Part shown: positions 39,631 to 48,111 of the stretch, one piece after another
Layout of the letters: each line of letters opens with the position of its first letter
Numbering within the stretch: the stretch's first letter is position 1
Source: Pelomonas sp. Root1217
GTDB taxonomy: Bacteria > Pseudomonadota > Gammaproteobacteria > Burkholderiales > Burkholderiaceae_C
Length of the DNA: 64,000 bases
Assembly (NCBI RefSeq): GCF_001425705.1
Contig: NZ_LMDC01000012.1
Span: forward strand, 313,402-377,401
Direction of reading: 5' to 3'
Program-made: the position numbers and the translations under genes
The notes under the pieces: generated by a model
What the model was told of the DNA's origin: nothing
Databases searched by the model: none
What the model saw: only the letters and a program-made list of their open reading frames with translations

Positions 39631-40152
39631 ATGCGCATCAAGCTGATCGAAGAGCTGCCCATGGCGACCAGCGCCGAGCTGTACCAGCTCAGCTGGGTCA
39701 TCGAGCAACTGCTGGCCGACCCGCGACGCCTCGTGCAGGCACGCGCGCAGCTGCACACCGGCCAGCAGGTGCAGTACCTGCATTGGACAGACGGCAAGCT
39801 GCACTCGGGACGCGTCGTGGGCATGCACGGTGACCAAGTGGCCATCCATGATCCGGCCTACAGCAAGCCCTTCAAGGTGCACTATGGGGCGATACTCACC
39901 GAGCCTGGTGCCACCTCAACCGGCACGGGCCCGGCGTCAGCGCAGGCTCAGCCTGACAAGCCCCGCCCGCCGCCGGAGATCGCCGGTCGCGCAGACTTTC
40001 GTGTCGGCAACCGCGTGAGCTTCACCGATACGAACCTGCAGCACCGCGTGGGCTTGATCGTGCGCATCAATCAACACACCGCCACATTGGATAGCGACGG
40101 CCAGAAGTGGCGCGTTGCCTTCGGATTGCTCCGACATCTCGTTGACGTCTGA
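39631..40152 (+). CDS. hypothetical protein with two small barrel-like segments
   Basis: 173 residues from ATG 39631 (39661 is an alternative start). The N-terminal helix is followed by Gln-Val-Gln-Tyr-Leu-His-Trp-Thr-Asp-Gly-Lys and Gly-Arg-Val-Val-Gly-Met. After a proline linker comes a second block, Arg-Val-Ser-Phe-Thr-Asp-Thr, Gly-Leu-Ile-Val-Arg-Ile and Ala-Thr-Leu-Asp-Ser-Asp-Gly-Gln-Lys-Trp. The two blocks look like tandem KOW/Tudor-like barrels. No family recognised. Confidence 0.6.
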   Translation: MRIKLIEELPMATSAELYQLSWVIEQLLADPRRLVQARAQLHTGQQVQYLHWTDGKLHSGRVVGMHGDQVAIHDPAYSKPFKVHYGAILTEPGATSTGTGPASAQAQPDKPRPPPEIAGRADFRVGNRVSFTDTNLQHRVGLIVRINQHTATLDSDGQKWRVAFGLLRHLVDV

Positions 40153-40246
40153 TCGACAAGGCGCCCAGCAAGGTGCTCCGCCAACTGTTGCCCGTGATCT
40201 GATGGATCGCGTGCGACGCACTGAATTCTTTAGGAAGCCTCTCTCA

Positions 40247-41500
40247 ATGACCCGCCAACTGCGCATTTCCCCTCTGCTCCCTTGCATTCTTGCAAGCTCG
40301 ATCCTGATCGGCTTGGCGGGCGCCGCCAGCGCCGCGTCGCACGCCAAGCCCCATGCCGCAGCTCACAAGGCGAAGAAGGCGGCCGCGTCCACCGCGCCAG
40401 AGATGACCACCGACGCCAGCGGACAGTCGGTGCCGGTGCTCGAGAACAAGGCGTGGGTGCTGATGGACTTCAACACGGGCCAGCTGCTCGCGTCGTCCAA
40501 CCCGGACGAACCGCTGCCGCCGGCGTCGCTCACCAAAATGATGACCAGCTACCTCGTCGAGCAGGGCCTCAAGAGCGGCAAGCTCAAGCCTGACGAGATG
40601 GTCACCATGAGCGAGAGCGCCTGGTGCCGCGGCGGCAAGGACGGCGACAGCTGCATGTTCGTGCCGCTCAACGAGAAGGCCTCCTTGATGGACATGCTGC
40701 GCGGCGTCGTCATCGCCAGTGGCAATGACGCCTCCAAGGCGCTGGCCGAACATGTCGGCGGCTCGGAGGCCGGCTTCGTCACCCTGATGAATGCCGAAGC
40801 CGCCAAGCTCGGCATGACGAAGACGCACTTTGCGAACGCCGCGGGCCTGCCCGACCCCAACAACAAGGCCTCGGCGAAAGACCTGGCCGTGCTGGCCGCA
40901 GCCATCATCCGCAACAGCGCCGAGTACTACCCGATCTACGCCGAGCGCGAGTTCACGTACAACAAGATCAAGCAGGGCAACCGCAATGCACTTCTGTACA
41001 CCGACTCGACCGTCGACGGGCTCAAGACCGGGCACACGGAGGACGCCGGCTATTGCCTGACCGCCTCGTCCAAGCGCAATGGCATGCGCCTGATCTCGGT
41101 CATCATGAACGCGAACAGCAAGCAGGCCCGCGCCGACCAGACCCGGGTGTTGTTCAACTGGGGCTACGCCAATTTCGAGGAAGCCACGCCGGCCCAGGCG
41201 GGCGTGGCGCTGGCCAACGCCAAGGTGGTGTACGGCGTGGCCCCAGAGGTCGCAGCTGGCATTGCACAGCCATGGACTCTGGTGATCCCGAAGGGGCAAG
41301 GGGCCGCGGTCAAGACCGAGGTGTCGCTGAATCCGGGCCTGGAGGCGCCGATCGCCAAGGGTGCCGTCATCGGCAAGGTGGTCGCGGTGGCCAACGGCAA
41401 GCAGCTCGGCGAGATGCCGATCGTCGCGCTGGCCGATGTGGAGCGCGCCGGCTTCTTCTTGCGCATCAAACAGCGCATCGCCGGCTGGTTCTCGAAGTAG
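40247..41500 (+). CDS. D-alanyl-D-alanine carboxypeptidase (PBP5/6 class)
   Basis: 417 residues with a signal peptide (about 1-30). It has Ser-Leu-Thr-Lys (SxxK nucleophile) near 103, Ser-Gly-Asn near 165, and Lys-Thr-Gly near 265, the three penicillin-binding-protein motifs. A C-terminal beta domain ends in an amphipathic helix (Phe-Leu-Arg-Ile-Lys-Gln-Arg-Ile) for membrane anchoring. It trims the last D-Ala of peptidoglycan peptides. Start 40247 has AGGAAG upstream; the longer reading to 40115 has no signal. No repeat or IS sequences follow it, so it marks ordinary chromosome. Confidence 0.96.
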   Translation: MTRQLRISPLLPCILASSILIGLAGAASAASHAKPHAAAHKAKKAAASTAPEMTTDASGQSVPVLENKAWVLMDFNTGQLLASSNPDEPLPPASLTKMMTSYLVEQGLKSGKLKPDEMVTMSESAWCRGGKDGDSCMFVPLNEKASLMDMLRGVVIASGNDASKALAEHVGGSEAGFVTLMNAEAAKLGMTKTHFANAAGLPDPNNKASAKDLAVLAAAIIRNSAEYYPIYAEREFTYNKIKQGNRNALLYTDSTVDGLKTGHTEDAGYCLTASSKRNGMRLISVIMNANSKQARADQTRVLFNWGYANFEEATPAQAGVALANAKVVYGVAPEVAAGIAQPWTLVIPKGQGAAVKTEVSLNPGLEAPIAKGAVIGKVVAVANGKQLGEMPIVALADVERAGFFLRIKQRIAGWFSK

Positions 41501-41522
41501 TGCGCGGCGGGGTGGTCAGGCG

Positions 41523-42893
41523 TCAGCCCGTTCCAGCGCCAAGCCGCGCTGCCATGTCGGCCAACCCCTTCAGCGCCTTGTCGAGCACCTGCTGCGAAAA
41601 CCCCGGCGGGAGTTCTCGCTGTGCCTGCTCGATGACCCGCGGCGTGAGCGCCAGGATGCGCTCGACCAGCGGCTCTGCGGAGCCCAGCCCGCACAACTGA
41701 GCCGTGCTGTCGAAATGCCGCCGCTGGATCTCGAGGATCTTGCTGTGCCTGTTCTTGCCCTGCAGGCTCATGGCCAGCCTGGCTTTGTGCATGTTGATCT
41801 GGCTGGGCGCGGGGCCGGCCACCGGCCAGGCAGAAAGTACGTCGTAGAAGGGCGCCAGCCGGTAGCGGCCCTGCGGCAGGAGCTGGAGGCTGAAGTTCTT
41901 GGCGTGGCCGTCGATGGCCGCGAGCATCCAGAACAGGATCTGCGCGCTGATGAAGTTCTCCACGTCGGCCTGGGCGTTGGGGTTCACGCTCAGGCGCAGC
42001 TTGCCCGCGATCTCGACGATGCCTGGCCCGCCGTCGCGCTCGTACTTGGCCGTCGGTGGCAGCGCAAAGACCTGGCAGAAGTCTTCCTGCGGCAGGCGCA
42101 GCCACCAGGCGCCCTGGCCATCACCCGTGGCCGGCACCAGGCGCCGGTCGAAGCGTTCGACGATCAGCGGGCGGTGCTTGCCGAAGGTGGCGATCTGGGC
42201 CTGCGGCACGGGCAGGCCGTACAGGCCGAGCAGACGCAGGCACAACCACTCGTTGTCGACTGACGCCGTGAAGTCGATCTGCCGGCTCTGCCCGCCGATC
42301 AGTCCGAGGGGCAGCTTGAACAAATGCGTGGTGGGCGTGGCGCCTTGCGGCCGGCACCACTGGCCCTGGTGCCACAGCAGCGCGGTCTTGTCCTGCGCAC
42401 CGGCGATGGAGATGCGGAACTCGGCGTCGCCGTCCGCGGCGGTGGCCATGCCGCCGGTCGGCGTCACGGCGCGGTCCAGGGCCTGTTCGACGCCGGCTTC
42501 GTCCAGCGGCTCGGCATCGATGCGCCGGACGTCGGGTGTCTCGGCGTTTACGGGCAGCAGCTGCAGCGCGCCGACGCAGTCGCGGCCAATCTCGGCCAAC
42601 AGGTTGAAGGGGCTGGTGTCGGCCAGCCGGAAGCGTGACGCGATGCGCCGGCGGATGGGCTCGTGGTCGGGCAGCAGGTTGTCGAAGTAGCTGCCGACGG
42701 CCGTGGAGGTCAGCGGCACAGGCGCCAGCGGCAAGGGGAGGGACAGCGACAACGGCCGCGCCTCGGGCGCAGCCAGCCAGGCCGGGTCGTAGGCCAGCTC
42801 CATCGGCCCGCGCGTGGGGATGCGCCATTCGCCGACCCGAAGGCCGTTCATCCAGAGGGACAGCGCCTTGGCGTGTGAGGGACGACCAGCCAT
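41523..42893 (-). CDS. hipA: HipA-family toxin kinase (module 1)
   Basis: 456 residues. It has the HipA layout: an N-terminal HipA_N part (to about 115), then Ser-Ile-Ala-Gly-Ala-Gln-Asp-Lys as the P-loop-like ATP segment near 173-180, Asp-Gly-His-Ala-Lys-Asn as catalytic loop near 338, and Pro-Phe-Tyr-Asp-Val-Leu as the metal-binding DFD-like position. All residues look intact. HipA phosphorylates a tRNA synthetase and can cause dormancy. It lies one base after hipB1 and is probably repressed by it together. Confidence 0.93.
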   Translation of the reverse strand: MAGRPSHAKALSLWMNGLRVGEWRIPTRGPMELAYDPAWLAAPEARPLSLSLPLPLAPVPLTSTAVGSYFDNLLPDHEPIRRRIASRFRLADTSPFNLLAEIGRDCVGALQLLPVNAETPDVRRIDAEPLDEAGVEQALDRAVTPTGGMATAADGDAEFRISIAGAQDKTALLWHQGQWCRPQGATPTTHLFKLPLGLIGGQSRQIDFTASVDNEWLCLRLLGLYGLPVPQAQIATFGKHRPLIVERFDRRLVPATGDGQGAWWLRLPQEDFCQVFALPPTAKYERDGGPGIVEIAGKLRLSVNPNAQADVENFISAQILFWMLAAIDGHAKNFSLQLLPQGRYRLAPFYDVLSAWPVAGPAPSQINMHKARLAMSLQGKNRHSKILEIQRRHFDSTAQLCGLGSAEPLVERILALTPRVIEQAQRELPPGFSQQVLDKALKGLADMAARLGAGTG

Positions 42894-42894
42894 G

Positions 42895-43149
42895 TCACCA
42901 CTGCGCCGCGGGGGCGTCTGCGGCAGGGCTGTCGGCGTTGGCGATGAAGATTTCCAGGCCCAGGGCCTGGGTCAGTTCGAACAAGCGCTGGACGGTCAGG
43001 GCGCCCAGGCCCGATTCGAGTTCGGAGAAGCGGTTCGCGCTCAGGCCCATCCGCGTGGCCAGTTCGCCTTGGGTGAGCCGGCGGGCCTTGCGGGTGGTCT
43101 TGAGCAACACAGCAAGCTGCTCGGGCGAGTGGACAAGGCGGTGCGTCAT
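42895..43149 (-). CDS. hipB: HipB-family antitoxin (module 1)
   Basis: 84 residues. XRE fold with Arg-Arg-Leu-Thr-Gln-Gly-Glu-Leu-Ala-Thr and Asn-Arg-Phe-Ser-Glu-Leu-Glu-Ser-Gly, with a short tail. It precedes hipA1 directly, and three operator-like repeats are immediately upstream, as expected for HipB autorepression. Confidence 0.92.
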   Translation of the reverse strand: MTHRLVHSPEQLAVLLKTTRKARRLTQGELATRMGLSANRFSELESGLGALTVQRLFELTQALGLEIFIANADSPAADAPAAQW

Positions 43150-43179
43150 GGGGGCGAATCTCGATCTATTTTTGCGTTG

Positions 43180-43248
43180 TATCGATTTGGCCGATATAAG
43201 TCAAATATCGACTTTGCCGATAAAAAGAAAATATCGACGAAATCGATC
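43180..43248. promoter_or_regulatory. three HipB-type operators at 26-bp intervals
   Basis: TATCG-N7-CGAT(A/C) occurs at 43180-43196, 43206-43222 and 43232-43248, each 17 bp, spaced exactly 26 bp apart. They lie upstream of hipB1 and the last one reaches 3 bp from the end of the ThuA-like gene. Confidence 0.8.
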
Positions 43249-43250
43249 TT

Positions 43251-44024
43251 TCAGGGCTTGGGTGATACGCCCAAACCCTTCGCCGCCCACCACACGCCGC
43301 CCCACAGGTGGTCCAGATACCGCCCGTCGCGGTACATCTCGCCGTTGTGCCCCAGCGCCGTGACGAACACGCGGCCCTTCTCGACCGCGTGCCACCAGCT
43401 CACCGGGTGGTCGGCGCCCATGCCGGTGGCGACCTGGCCGGGCCAGATCTTCTTGGGGTCGTACGTCCGCTCGTCCACCGCCAGCACGGGGTTGATCTTC
43501 ACGCCGTGCGGGTTGCTGAACTCGTACCACTCGTCTGACCAGATCCACTTGTCCGGCAGGCCGAAGGTGGCGGGGTGGGAAGCGTCCACCTTGGTGACGA
43601 CGGCCGTCTGCAGCATGGGGTGGATGACGAAGCAGCGGCCCACCAGCTTCTCGTACCACGGCCAGAGGCCCGGCTTGCTGATGATGGCGCGGTGCACGAC
43701 GACGGCGTTGCCGCCCGCCTTCATGTAGCGCTCGAAGCCCGCCCGCTGGGCCTCGTTGAATTCCTCGCCGGAGCTGTTCAGCAGCACCACCGCCGCGTAC
43801 TTGCTCAGGTCGCCCTCGAAGGCGCCGGGCTGGGCCGTCCAGGTCAAGTCAAAGGTGTGCAGCTTGGCCAGCTTCTCGAAGCTCTCGCGCGCCACCGGGA
43901 TGTACTCGTAGTGGTACTTGGTGGGCATGGCCAGCACGAGGACGGCGAACTGCGTGTCGGCCGCCAGGGCCGGCGTGCTGGCCACGGCGGCGGCCACCGC
44001 GAGGGCGTTCAGGGTTTTCTTCAT
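43251..44024 (-). CDS. ThuA-like exported protein
   Basis: 257 residues with a signal peptide (about 1-23, Ala-Leu-Ala cleavage). The mature protein has the ThuA pattern: Val-Leu-Val-Leu-Ala-Met-Pro-Thr-Lys, Ala-Val-Val-Leu-Leu-Asn-Ser and Gly-Gly-Asn-Ala-Val-Val-Val-His, then Gly-His-Asn-Gly-Glu-Met-Tyr. ThuA-fold proteins are linked to trehalose and other sugar use. It sits between two hipBA modules and its 5' region is shared with hipB2. A partial N-terminal copy is at 46051-46177. Confidence 0.85.
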   Translation of the reverse strand: MKKTLNALAVAAAVASTPALAADTQFAVLVLAMPTKYHYEYIPVARESFEKLAKLHTFDLTWTAQPGAFEGDLSKYAAVVLLNSSGEEFNEAQRAGFERYMKAGGNAVVVHRAIISKPGLWPWYEKLVGRCFVIHPMLQTAVVTKVDASHPATFGLPDKWIWSDEWYEFSNPHGVKINPVLAVDERTYDPKKIWPGQVATGMGADHPVSWWHAVEKGRVFVTALGHNGEMYRDGRYLDHLWGGVWWAAKGLGVSPKP

Positions 44025-44076
44025 GGTGCGGCAGATTCTTCCAGCAAGCTGGGCAACGTTGCCATCGATCAATCGC

Positions 44077-44132
44077 TTGATGTTTACGTCAAGTTGGTGC
44101 AATATTTGCAGGAAAATTGACATAAATATCAA
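44077..44132. promoter_or_regulatory. two HipB-like operators between thuA and hipB2
   Basis: TTGA-N8-TCAA occurs at 44077-44092 and 44117-44132, 40 bp apart. The second abuts the hipB2 start at 44133. The motif differs from the hip1 operators. The region is also the promoter side of the ThuA-like gene. Confidence 0.6.
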
Positions 44133-44417
44133 ATGCAAACCCTCCAAGAGCTTGGTCAGTCCGTGGCCGGCCTGCGTTGGAAACTGAAGCTGAAGCAGGC
44201 CGAAGTTGCCGAGCGTGCGGGCATCAGCGCTGAATCGCTGTCGCGCTTCGAGCGCGGGCGCAGTGCGGAATTCGGGTCGCGCAAGCTGTTGGCCGTATTG
44301 GCCGTCCTGGGCGCCGAGCTTGATGTGATCCTCACGGGGCAGTCGGGCACGCTGGACGAACTGCGCCGCGAGCGTGCTGCGTCGCCTGGGCGCCGGACCG
44401 ATGCCGAGCCCTCATGA
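44133..44417 (+). CDS. hipB: HipB-like XRE antitoxin (module 2)
   Basis: 94 residues. HTH with Leu-Lys-Gln-Ala-Glu-Val-Ala-Glu-Arg and Ile-Ser-Ala-Glu-Ser-Leu-Ser-Arg-Phe-Glu-Arg-Gly. A different subfamily from module 1. It overlaps hipA2 by ATGA, so the two are coupled. Confidence 0.9.
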   Translation: MQTLQELGQSVAGLRWKLKLKQAEVAERAGISAESLSRFERGRSAEFGSRKLLAVLAVLGAELDVILTGQSGTLDELRRERAASPGRRTDAEPS

Positions 44418-45742
44418 AGCTCGCCGTCTCCGTGCTTGGCCGCGAGGTCGCCCTGCTGGAGCAGCAGGGCGACTTTCGCAGCGTCCTCGCCTATCACCCG
44501 CATGCGGCGGTGGACGACTTGGTCTCGCTGACCATGCCCGTGCGCACGGAGTCCTACGTCTGGGACGACCAGCTGCCGCCTGTCCTGCAGATGAACCTGC
44601 CCGAGGGCTATCTGCTGCAAGTGCTGCAAGAGCAGTTCGGCCCGCACGTAGGCGCCAGCCCGGTCGCGCTGCTGTCCGTCATCGGCCGCAACATGGTGGG
44701 CCGGCTGCAAGTGGCAGCTCCGGGTGCGACGCTGGATGAGCCGGCGCGACCTGTCGAGGTGGCCGACCTGCTGCGCGGCGACAACTCCGAAGAGGCCTTT
44801 GCCGAACTGGTGCGACAGCACGCGACCAGCGGCGTCTCGGGCGTGGTGCCCAAGTTCCTTGACGCGCAGCAGGAGGCAGCGCCTTTGGCCGCCCACCGCA
44901 AGGCCAGCGTCGTCACACGGCGCCACATCATCAAGGGCTCCAGCAGGCAGCTGCCCTTCGTCGCACTCAACGAGCATCTGTGCATGCAAGTGGCTGCCAG
45001 GCTGCTGCCCACGGCCCGGACCGAGGTGTCGGACGACGGGCAAGCCCTGGTCGTGCACCGCTTCGATGTGGACGAGCAAGGCCAGCCCCACTGGGGCATG
45101 GAAGATTTTTGCGCCCTGCTGGGGCTGCGCCCGGCCGCCAAGTACGACACCACCTGGGAGCGCATCGCCAAGGCTGTGCGCGACCACATCCCCGGCGAGC
45201 GGCGGCTGGCCACCTTCCGCCAGCTGGCCACGCTGTTGCTGCTCACCTACGCGCTGCGTAACGCCGACTGCCACGCCAAGAACCTCGCGCTGCTGTACAC
45301 CTCGCGTGCCGACGTGCATTTGTCGCCCGCGTACGACCTGCTGACCACCAAGGTGTACGCGGGCTTCCAACACAACCCGCCGGGCATCGAGTTCATGGGC
45401 AAGAAGACCTGGACCCCGGGCAAGAACCTGCAGCGCTTCATTGCGGCCAACTTTGGCATTCAGCCCAAGGAGCAGCTTCAGATCGTCGAGGCCATCAGCG
45501 ATGCGGTGGCCGGCGTCGGGCCGCTGGTGAGGCAGGCCATGGCGGACCATCCGGCCTTCAACGACATCGGCAAGCGCATGCTGATGGCCTGGGCCGAGGG
45601 CGTTGAAGGACTGCGGGAGCCGCGCAGCTATGCGGTGGGCGAGTGGAAATCGGGAGCCGCCTTCGAAGGCTTCTCGGCGCCGCCCAAGCTCGGGACGAAC
45701 GCGAGCAAGATCGGCCGCTCGCCGTTGTTGGGCAAGCGTTAG
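44414..45742 (+). CDS. hipA: HipA-family toxin kinase (module 2)
   Basis: 442 residues. It has Ser-Gly-Val-Ser-Gly-Val-Val-Pro-Lys as ATP-binding segment near 143-151, Asn-Ala-Asp-Cys-His-Ala-Lys-Asn as the catalytic loop near 290, and Ser-Pro-Ala-Tyr-Asp-Leu-Leu as the metal site. Complete and divergent from HipA1 in sequence, so not a recent duplicate. Serine/threonine kinase acting on translation factors by family. Confidence 0.93.
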   Translation: MKLAVSVLGREVALLEQQGDFRSVLAYHPHAAVDDLVSLTMPVRTESYVWDDQLPPVLQMNLPEGYLLQVLQEQFGPHVGASPVALLSVIGRNMVGRLQVAAPGATLDEPARPVEVADLLRGDNSEEAFAELVRQHATSGVSGVVPKFLDAQQEAAPLAAHRKASVVTRRHIIKGSSRQLPFVALNEHLCMQVAARLLPTARTEVSDDGQALVVHRFDVDEQGQPHWGMEDFCALLGLRPAAKYDTTWERIAKAVRDHIPGERRLATFRQLATLLLLTYALRNADCHAKNLALLYTSRADVHLSPAYDLLTTKVYAGFQHNPPGIEFMGKKTWTPGKNLQRFIAANFGIQPKEQLQIVEAISDAVAGVGPLVRQAMADHPAFNDIGKRMLMAWAEGVEGLREPRSYAVGEWKSGAAFEGFSAPPKLGTNASKIGRSPLLGKR

Positions 45743-46050
45743 AGCGCCGCCGACGCCCGCAACCAGCCGCCCAGCTGCCGCATGGCCGCGGGCGTGCGCG
45801 CCAGGCTGCGGTGGTTGGTGCCGGCGAGCTGATGCACGGTGACGGCCGCGCCGGCGCGCTGCAGGGCCTGCACGAGGGTGTGTGAATGCGCGTGCGGCAC
45901 CTGGCGGTCGCGCTCGGCCAGCAGCACCAGCACCTCGCAGTTCAGCGCCCGCGCGGCGGCGACGCTGTCCAGCGGCGAGCGCAGCCAGGGCGTCAGCGGC
46001 GCGAGCAGCGGGTTGCGCCGCAGCCCGCGCGCAGGCTTTTCAGCGGCGTG
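45739..46050 (-). pseudogene. 3' remnant of the alpha/beta hydrolase gene duplicated from 47157-47480
   Basis: About 310 bp closely matching the 3' end of the hydrolase gene at 47157-48038 (residues up to the last 100 or so). No start. It joins directly to a ThuA N-terminal fragment at about 46051, making a chimera. Probably a scar of recombination. Confidence 0.75.
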
Positions 46051-46177
46051 ACTTGGTGGGCATGGCCAGCACGAGGACGGCGAACTGGGTGTCGGCGGCC
46101 AGCGCGGGCGTGGCAGCGGCTGCGGCGCCCAGCATCGCGGCGGCAGCCAGCGCCTGGGTCTTCGTCTTGGTGCTCAT
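46051..46177 (-). pseudogene. N-terminal remnant of a ThuA-like gene
   Basis: From ATG 46177 it encodes a signal peptide and then Asp-Thr-Gln-Phe-Ala-Val-Leu-Val-Leu-Ala-Met-Pro-Thr-Lys, the same start as the intact gene at 43251-44024 but with a different signal sequence. It then breaks at about 46051 into the hydrolase remnant. It overlaps the esterase stop (ATGA), so it was once the second gene of that operon. Confidence 0.75.
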
Positions 46178-47112
46178 CGCGCGGCCTCCTTGCCCAGCAG
46201 CCCGCGCATGCGCAGCCAGTCCTCTGCGCGCCGCGGCCAGGCCGACGCCGTGCCCAGGCCGTCGCGCATGCCGATGCCGTGGCCGCCCTGCTCGAAGAGG
46301 ACCATCTCGGCCGGTACGCCGGCGCGCGTGAGCGCCTGGTAGTACAGGATGCTGTTCTGCACCGGCACGGACTTGTCGCCTTGCGTGTGCAGTAGCAGCG
46401 TGGGCGGCGTGGCGGACGTCACCTGCTGATCCACGGACAGCAGCGCCAGCAGCGCCGGGCTGGGCGCGTCGCCGAGCAGTGCGCGGCGCGAGCCGGCGTG
46501 GGCGGCGGGGTCGGCCATGGTGATGACGGGGTAGACGAGCACGGCGAAGTCCGGCCGGGCGCTGATGTTGTCCAGCCCGGCGCCGGTGCGGCCGTCGGCA
46601 TGGTCGAACAGCGTGCTGGCGCTGGCCGCCAGGTGGCCGCCGGCGGAGCTGCCCATCACGCCGATGCGTCTGGGGTCGACACCGAACTCGGCCGCGCGCG
46701 AGCGCACCAGGCGGATGGCGCGCAGCACATCCTGCAGCGGCGCGGGGTGGCCCCACTCCTGCAGGCGGCTTTTGAGGATGAAGGTGGTGATGCCCAGCGT
46801 GCTCAGCCAGGCAGCGTACTGGTGCCCCTCGCGGTTGGCCGACAGGTAGCTGTAGCCGCCGCCCGGGCACAGGATCACGGCGGTGCCGTTGGGCCGGTCG
46901 ACGGCGGGCGGCACAACGGCGAGCGTGGGCACCGACACGTTGGAGATGCTGCCGCCGGCTTCACGCTCGGGACCAAGGTCGCCGCGCGTGGCGGGGGCAT
47001 CAGCCCGCACGGCGGCAGGCACGCCTTCAGGCCAGAGCGGCAGCACGGCCGGCGGGGCGGCGAGGGTCATCATGGGCAGCAAGGTCGACAAGAGCAACAG
47101 GCGGCGCTTCAT
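46174..47112 (-). CDS. exported alpha/beta-hydrolase fold esterase
   Basis: 312 residues from ATG 47112 with a signal peptide (about 1-19). It has the oxyanion-hole turn Cys-Pro-Gly-Gly-Gly-Tyr near 79, nucleophile elbow Gly-Ser-Ser-Ala-Gly-Gly near 153, an Asp in Gly-Asp-Lys-Ser-Val-Pro, and a late His in Gly-Gly-His-Gly-Ile-Gly. The layout of acetyl-xylan-esterase-like or BD-FAE-type enzymes fits. Its neighbour was originally ThuA-like, hinting at carbohydrate breakdown. Confidence 0.86.
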   Translation of the reverse strand: MKRRLLLLSTLLPMMTLAAPPAVLPLWPEGVPAAVRADAPATRGDLGPEREAGGSISNVSVPTLAVVPPAVDRPNGTAVILCPGGGYSYLSANREGHQYAAWLSTLGITTFILKSRLQEWGHPAPLQDVLRAIRLVRSRAAEFGVDPRRIGVMGSSAGGHLAASASTLFDHADGRTGAGLDNISARPDFAVLVYPVITMADPAAHAGSRRALLGDAPSPALLALLSVDQQVTSATPPTLLLHTQGDKSVPVQNSILYYQALTRAGVPAEMVLFEQGGHGIGMRDGLGTASAWPRRAEDWLRMRGLLGKEAAR

Positions 47113-47156
47113 GCCGGCGCAGTGTGCCAGCGCGCTGCCCGCTTGGCACAGGGCGC

Positions 47157-48038
47157 TCAGCAACGCTCAGCGCTGTGACGAAAACGCGGCTCCAGCAACC
47201 ACCCGCCCAACTGCCGCATGGCCGCGGGCGTGCGCGCCAGGCTGCGGTGGTCGGTGCCGGCGAGCTGATGCACGGTGACGGCTGCGCCGGCGCGCTGCAG
47301 GGCCTGCACAAGGGTGTGGGAATGCGCATGCGGTACCTGGCGGTCCTGCTCGGCCAGCAGCACCAGCACGTCTGCACCCTTCACCGCAGTTGCGGCGGCG
47401 ACGCTGTCCAGCGGCGAGCGCAGCCAGGGCGTCAGCGGCGCGAGCAGCAGGTTGCGCCGCAGCACCGCGCGCAGGCTCTTCAGCGGCGTGATCAGCGCGA
47501 CGCTGGCCACCGGCCGGCCGGCTGCGGCCAGGCGGGCGGCGAGCTGCATGGCCACGCCGGTGCCCAGGCTGCGTCCGGCCAGGTGCAGGGCGGTTGACGG
47601 CAGTCCCAGCCGTGCCAGTCCCCAGGCCGCGGCGGCTTGCGCGTCGGCCACGCAGGCAGCTTCGCTCGGCCAGCCGCCACTCTCGCCCAGGCTGCGGTAG
47701 TTGAAGGCCAGCAACGCGCAGTCGTCGGGCAGCCAACCGGCGAGGTCGGGCGTCCAGGCGACGTGCTCGTTGCGCCCGCCGAACCACAGCAGCAGGCGGC
47801 TTGGTTGCGGGGCATCCACTGGCTGGGTCAGCCAGCCCTGCAGGCGCACGCCGCCGGGGCGGTCCAGCCAGACGGCTTCGTTGCGCCTGCGTGCCGCCGC
47901 CGGGCCGGGGTCGGTGCGGCGGATGACCCAGGTGCGGCCGAACAGCAATTTGCCCTGCAGGCCGATGAGGGCGGCCGGCAGGGCGAGCAGGAGAAGGAGG
48001 GCCCAGGTCCAGGGCAGGAGAGCAGTCAGCGGTGGCAT
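47157..48038 (-). CDS. membrane-anchored alpha/beta hydrolase
   Basis: 293 residues with an N-terminal membrane helix (about 7-28). Nucleophile elbow Gly-Arg-Ser-Leu-Gly near 156, Asp in Glu-Gln-Asp-Arg-Gln-Val-Pro and His in Gly-Thr-Asp-His-Arg complete a Ser-Asp-His triad. Similar to serine aminopeptidase/BAAT-like hydrolases. Substrate unknown. Its 3' third is duplicated at 45739-46050. Confidence 0.88.
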   Translation of the reverse strand: MPPLTALLPWTWALLLLLALPAALIGLQGKLLFGRTWVIRRTDPGPAAARRRNEAVWLDRPGGVRLQGWLTQPVDAPQPSRLLLWFGGRNEHVAWTPDLAGWLPDDCALLAFNYRSLGESGGWPSEAACVADAQAAAAWGLARLGLPSTALHLAGRSLGTGVAMQLAARLAAAGRPVASVALITPLKSLRAVLRRNLLLAPLTPWLRSPLDSVAAATAVKGADVLVLLAEQDRQVPHAHSHTLVQALQRAGAAVTVHQLAGTDHRSLARTPAAMRQLGGWLLEPRFRHSAERC

Positions 48039-48111
48039 GGGCGCGGGGAACCTCGGCGGCGTGGAACGCCGAGGCTAGGCCGCTTGGATGACAGCGTGGT
48101 GAGCACCGGCT

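Noticed and set aside
39500..40246. tRNA or att site at the border of accessory and core DNA
   Set aside because: No cloverleaf or direct repeat could be recognised by eye, so the island boundary stays undefined.
43180..43248. possible CRISPR-like repeats
   Set aside because: Only three short units with a dyad, next to hipB, so operator sites fit better.
44156..45550. 464-residue minus-strand open frame
   Set aside because: Antisense to hipA2, which has complete kinase motifs.
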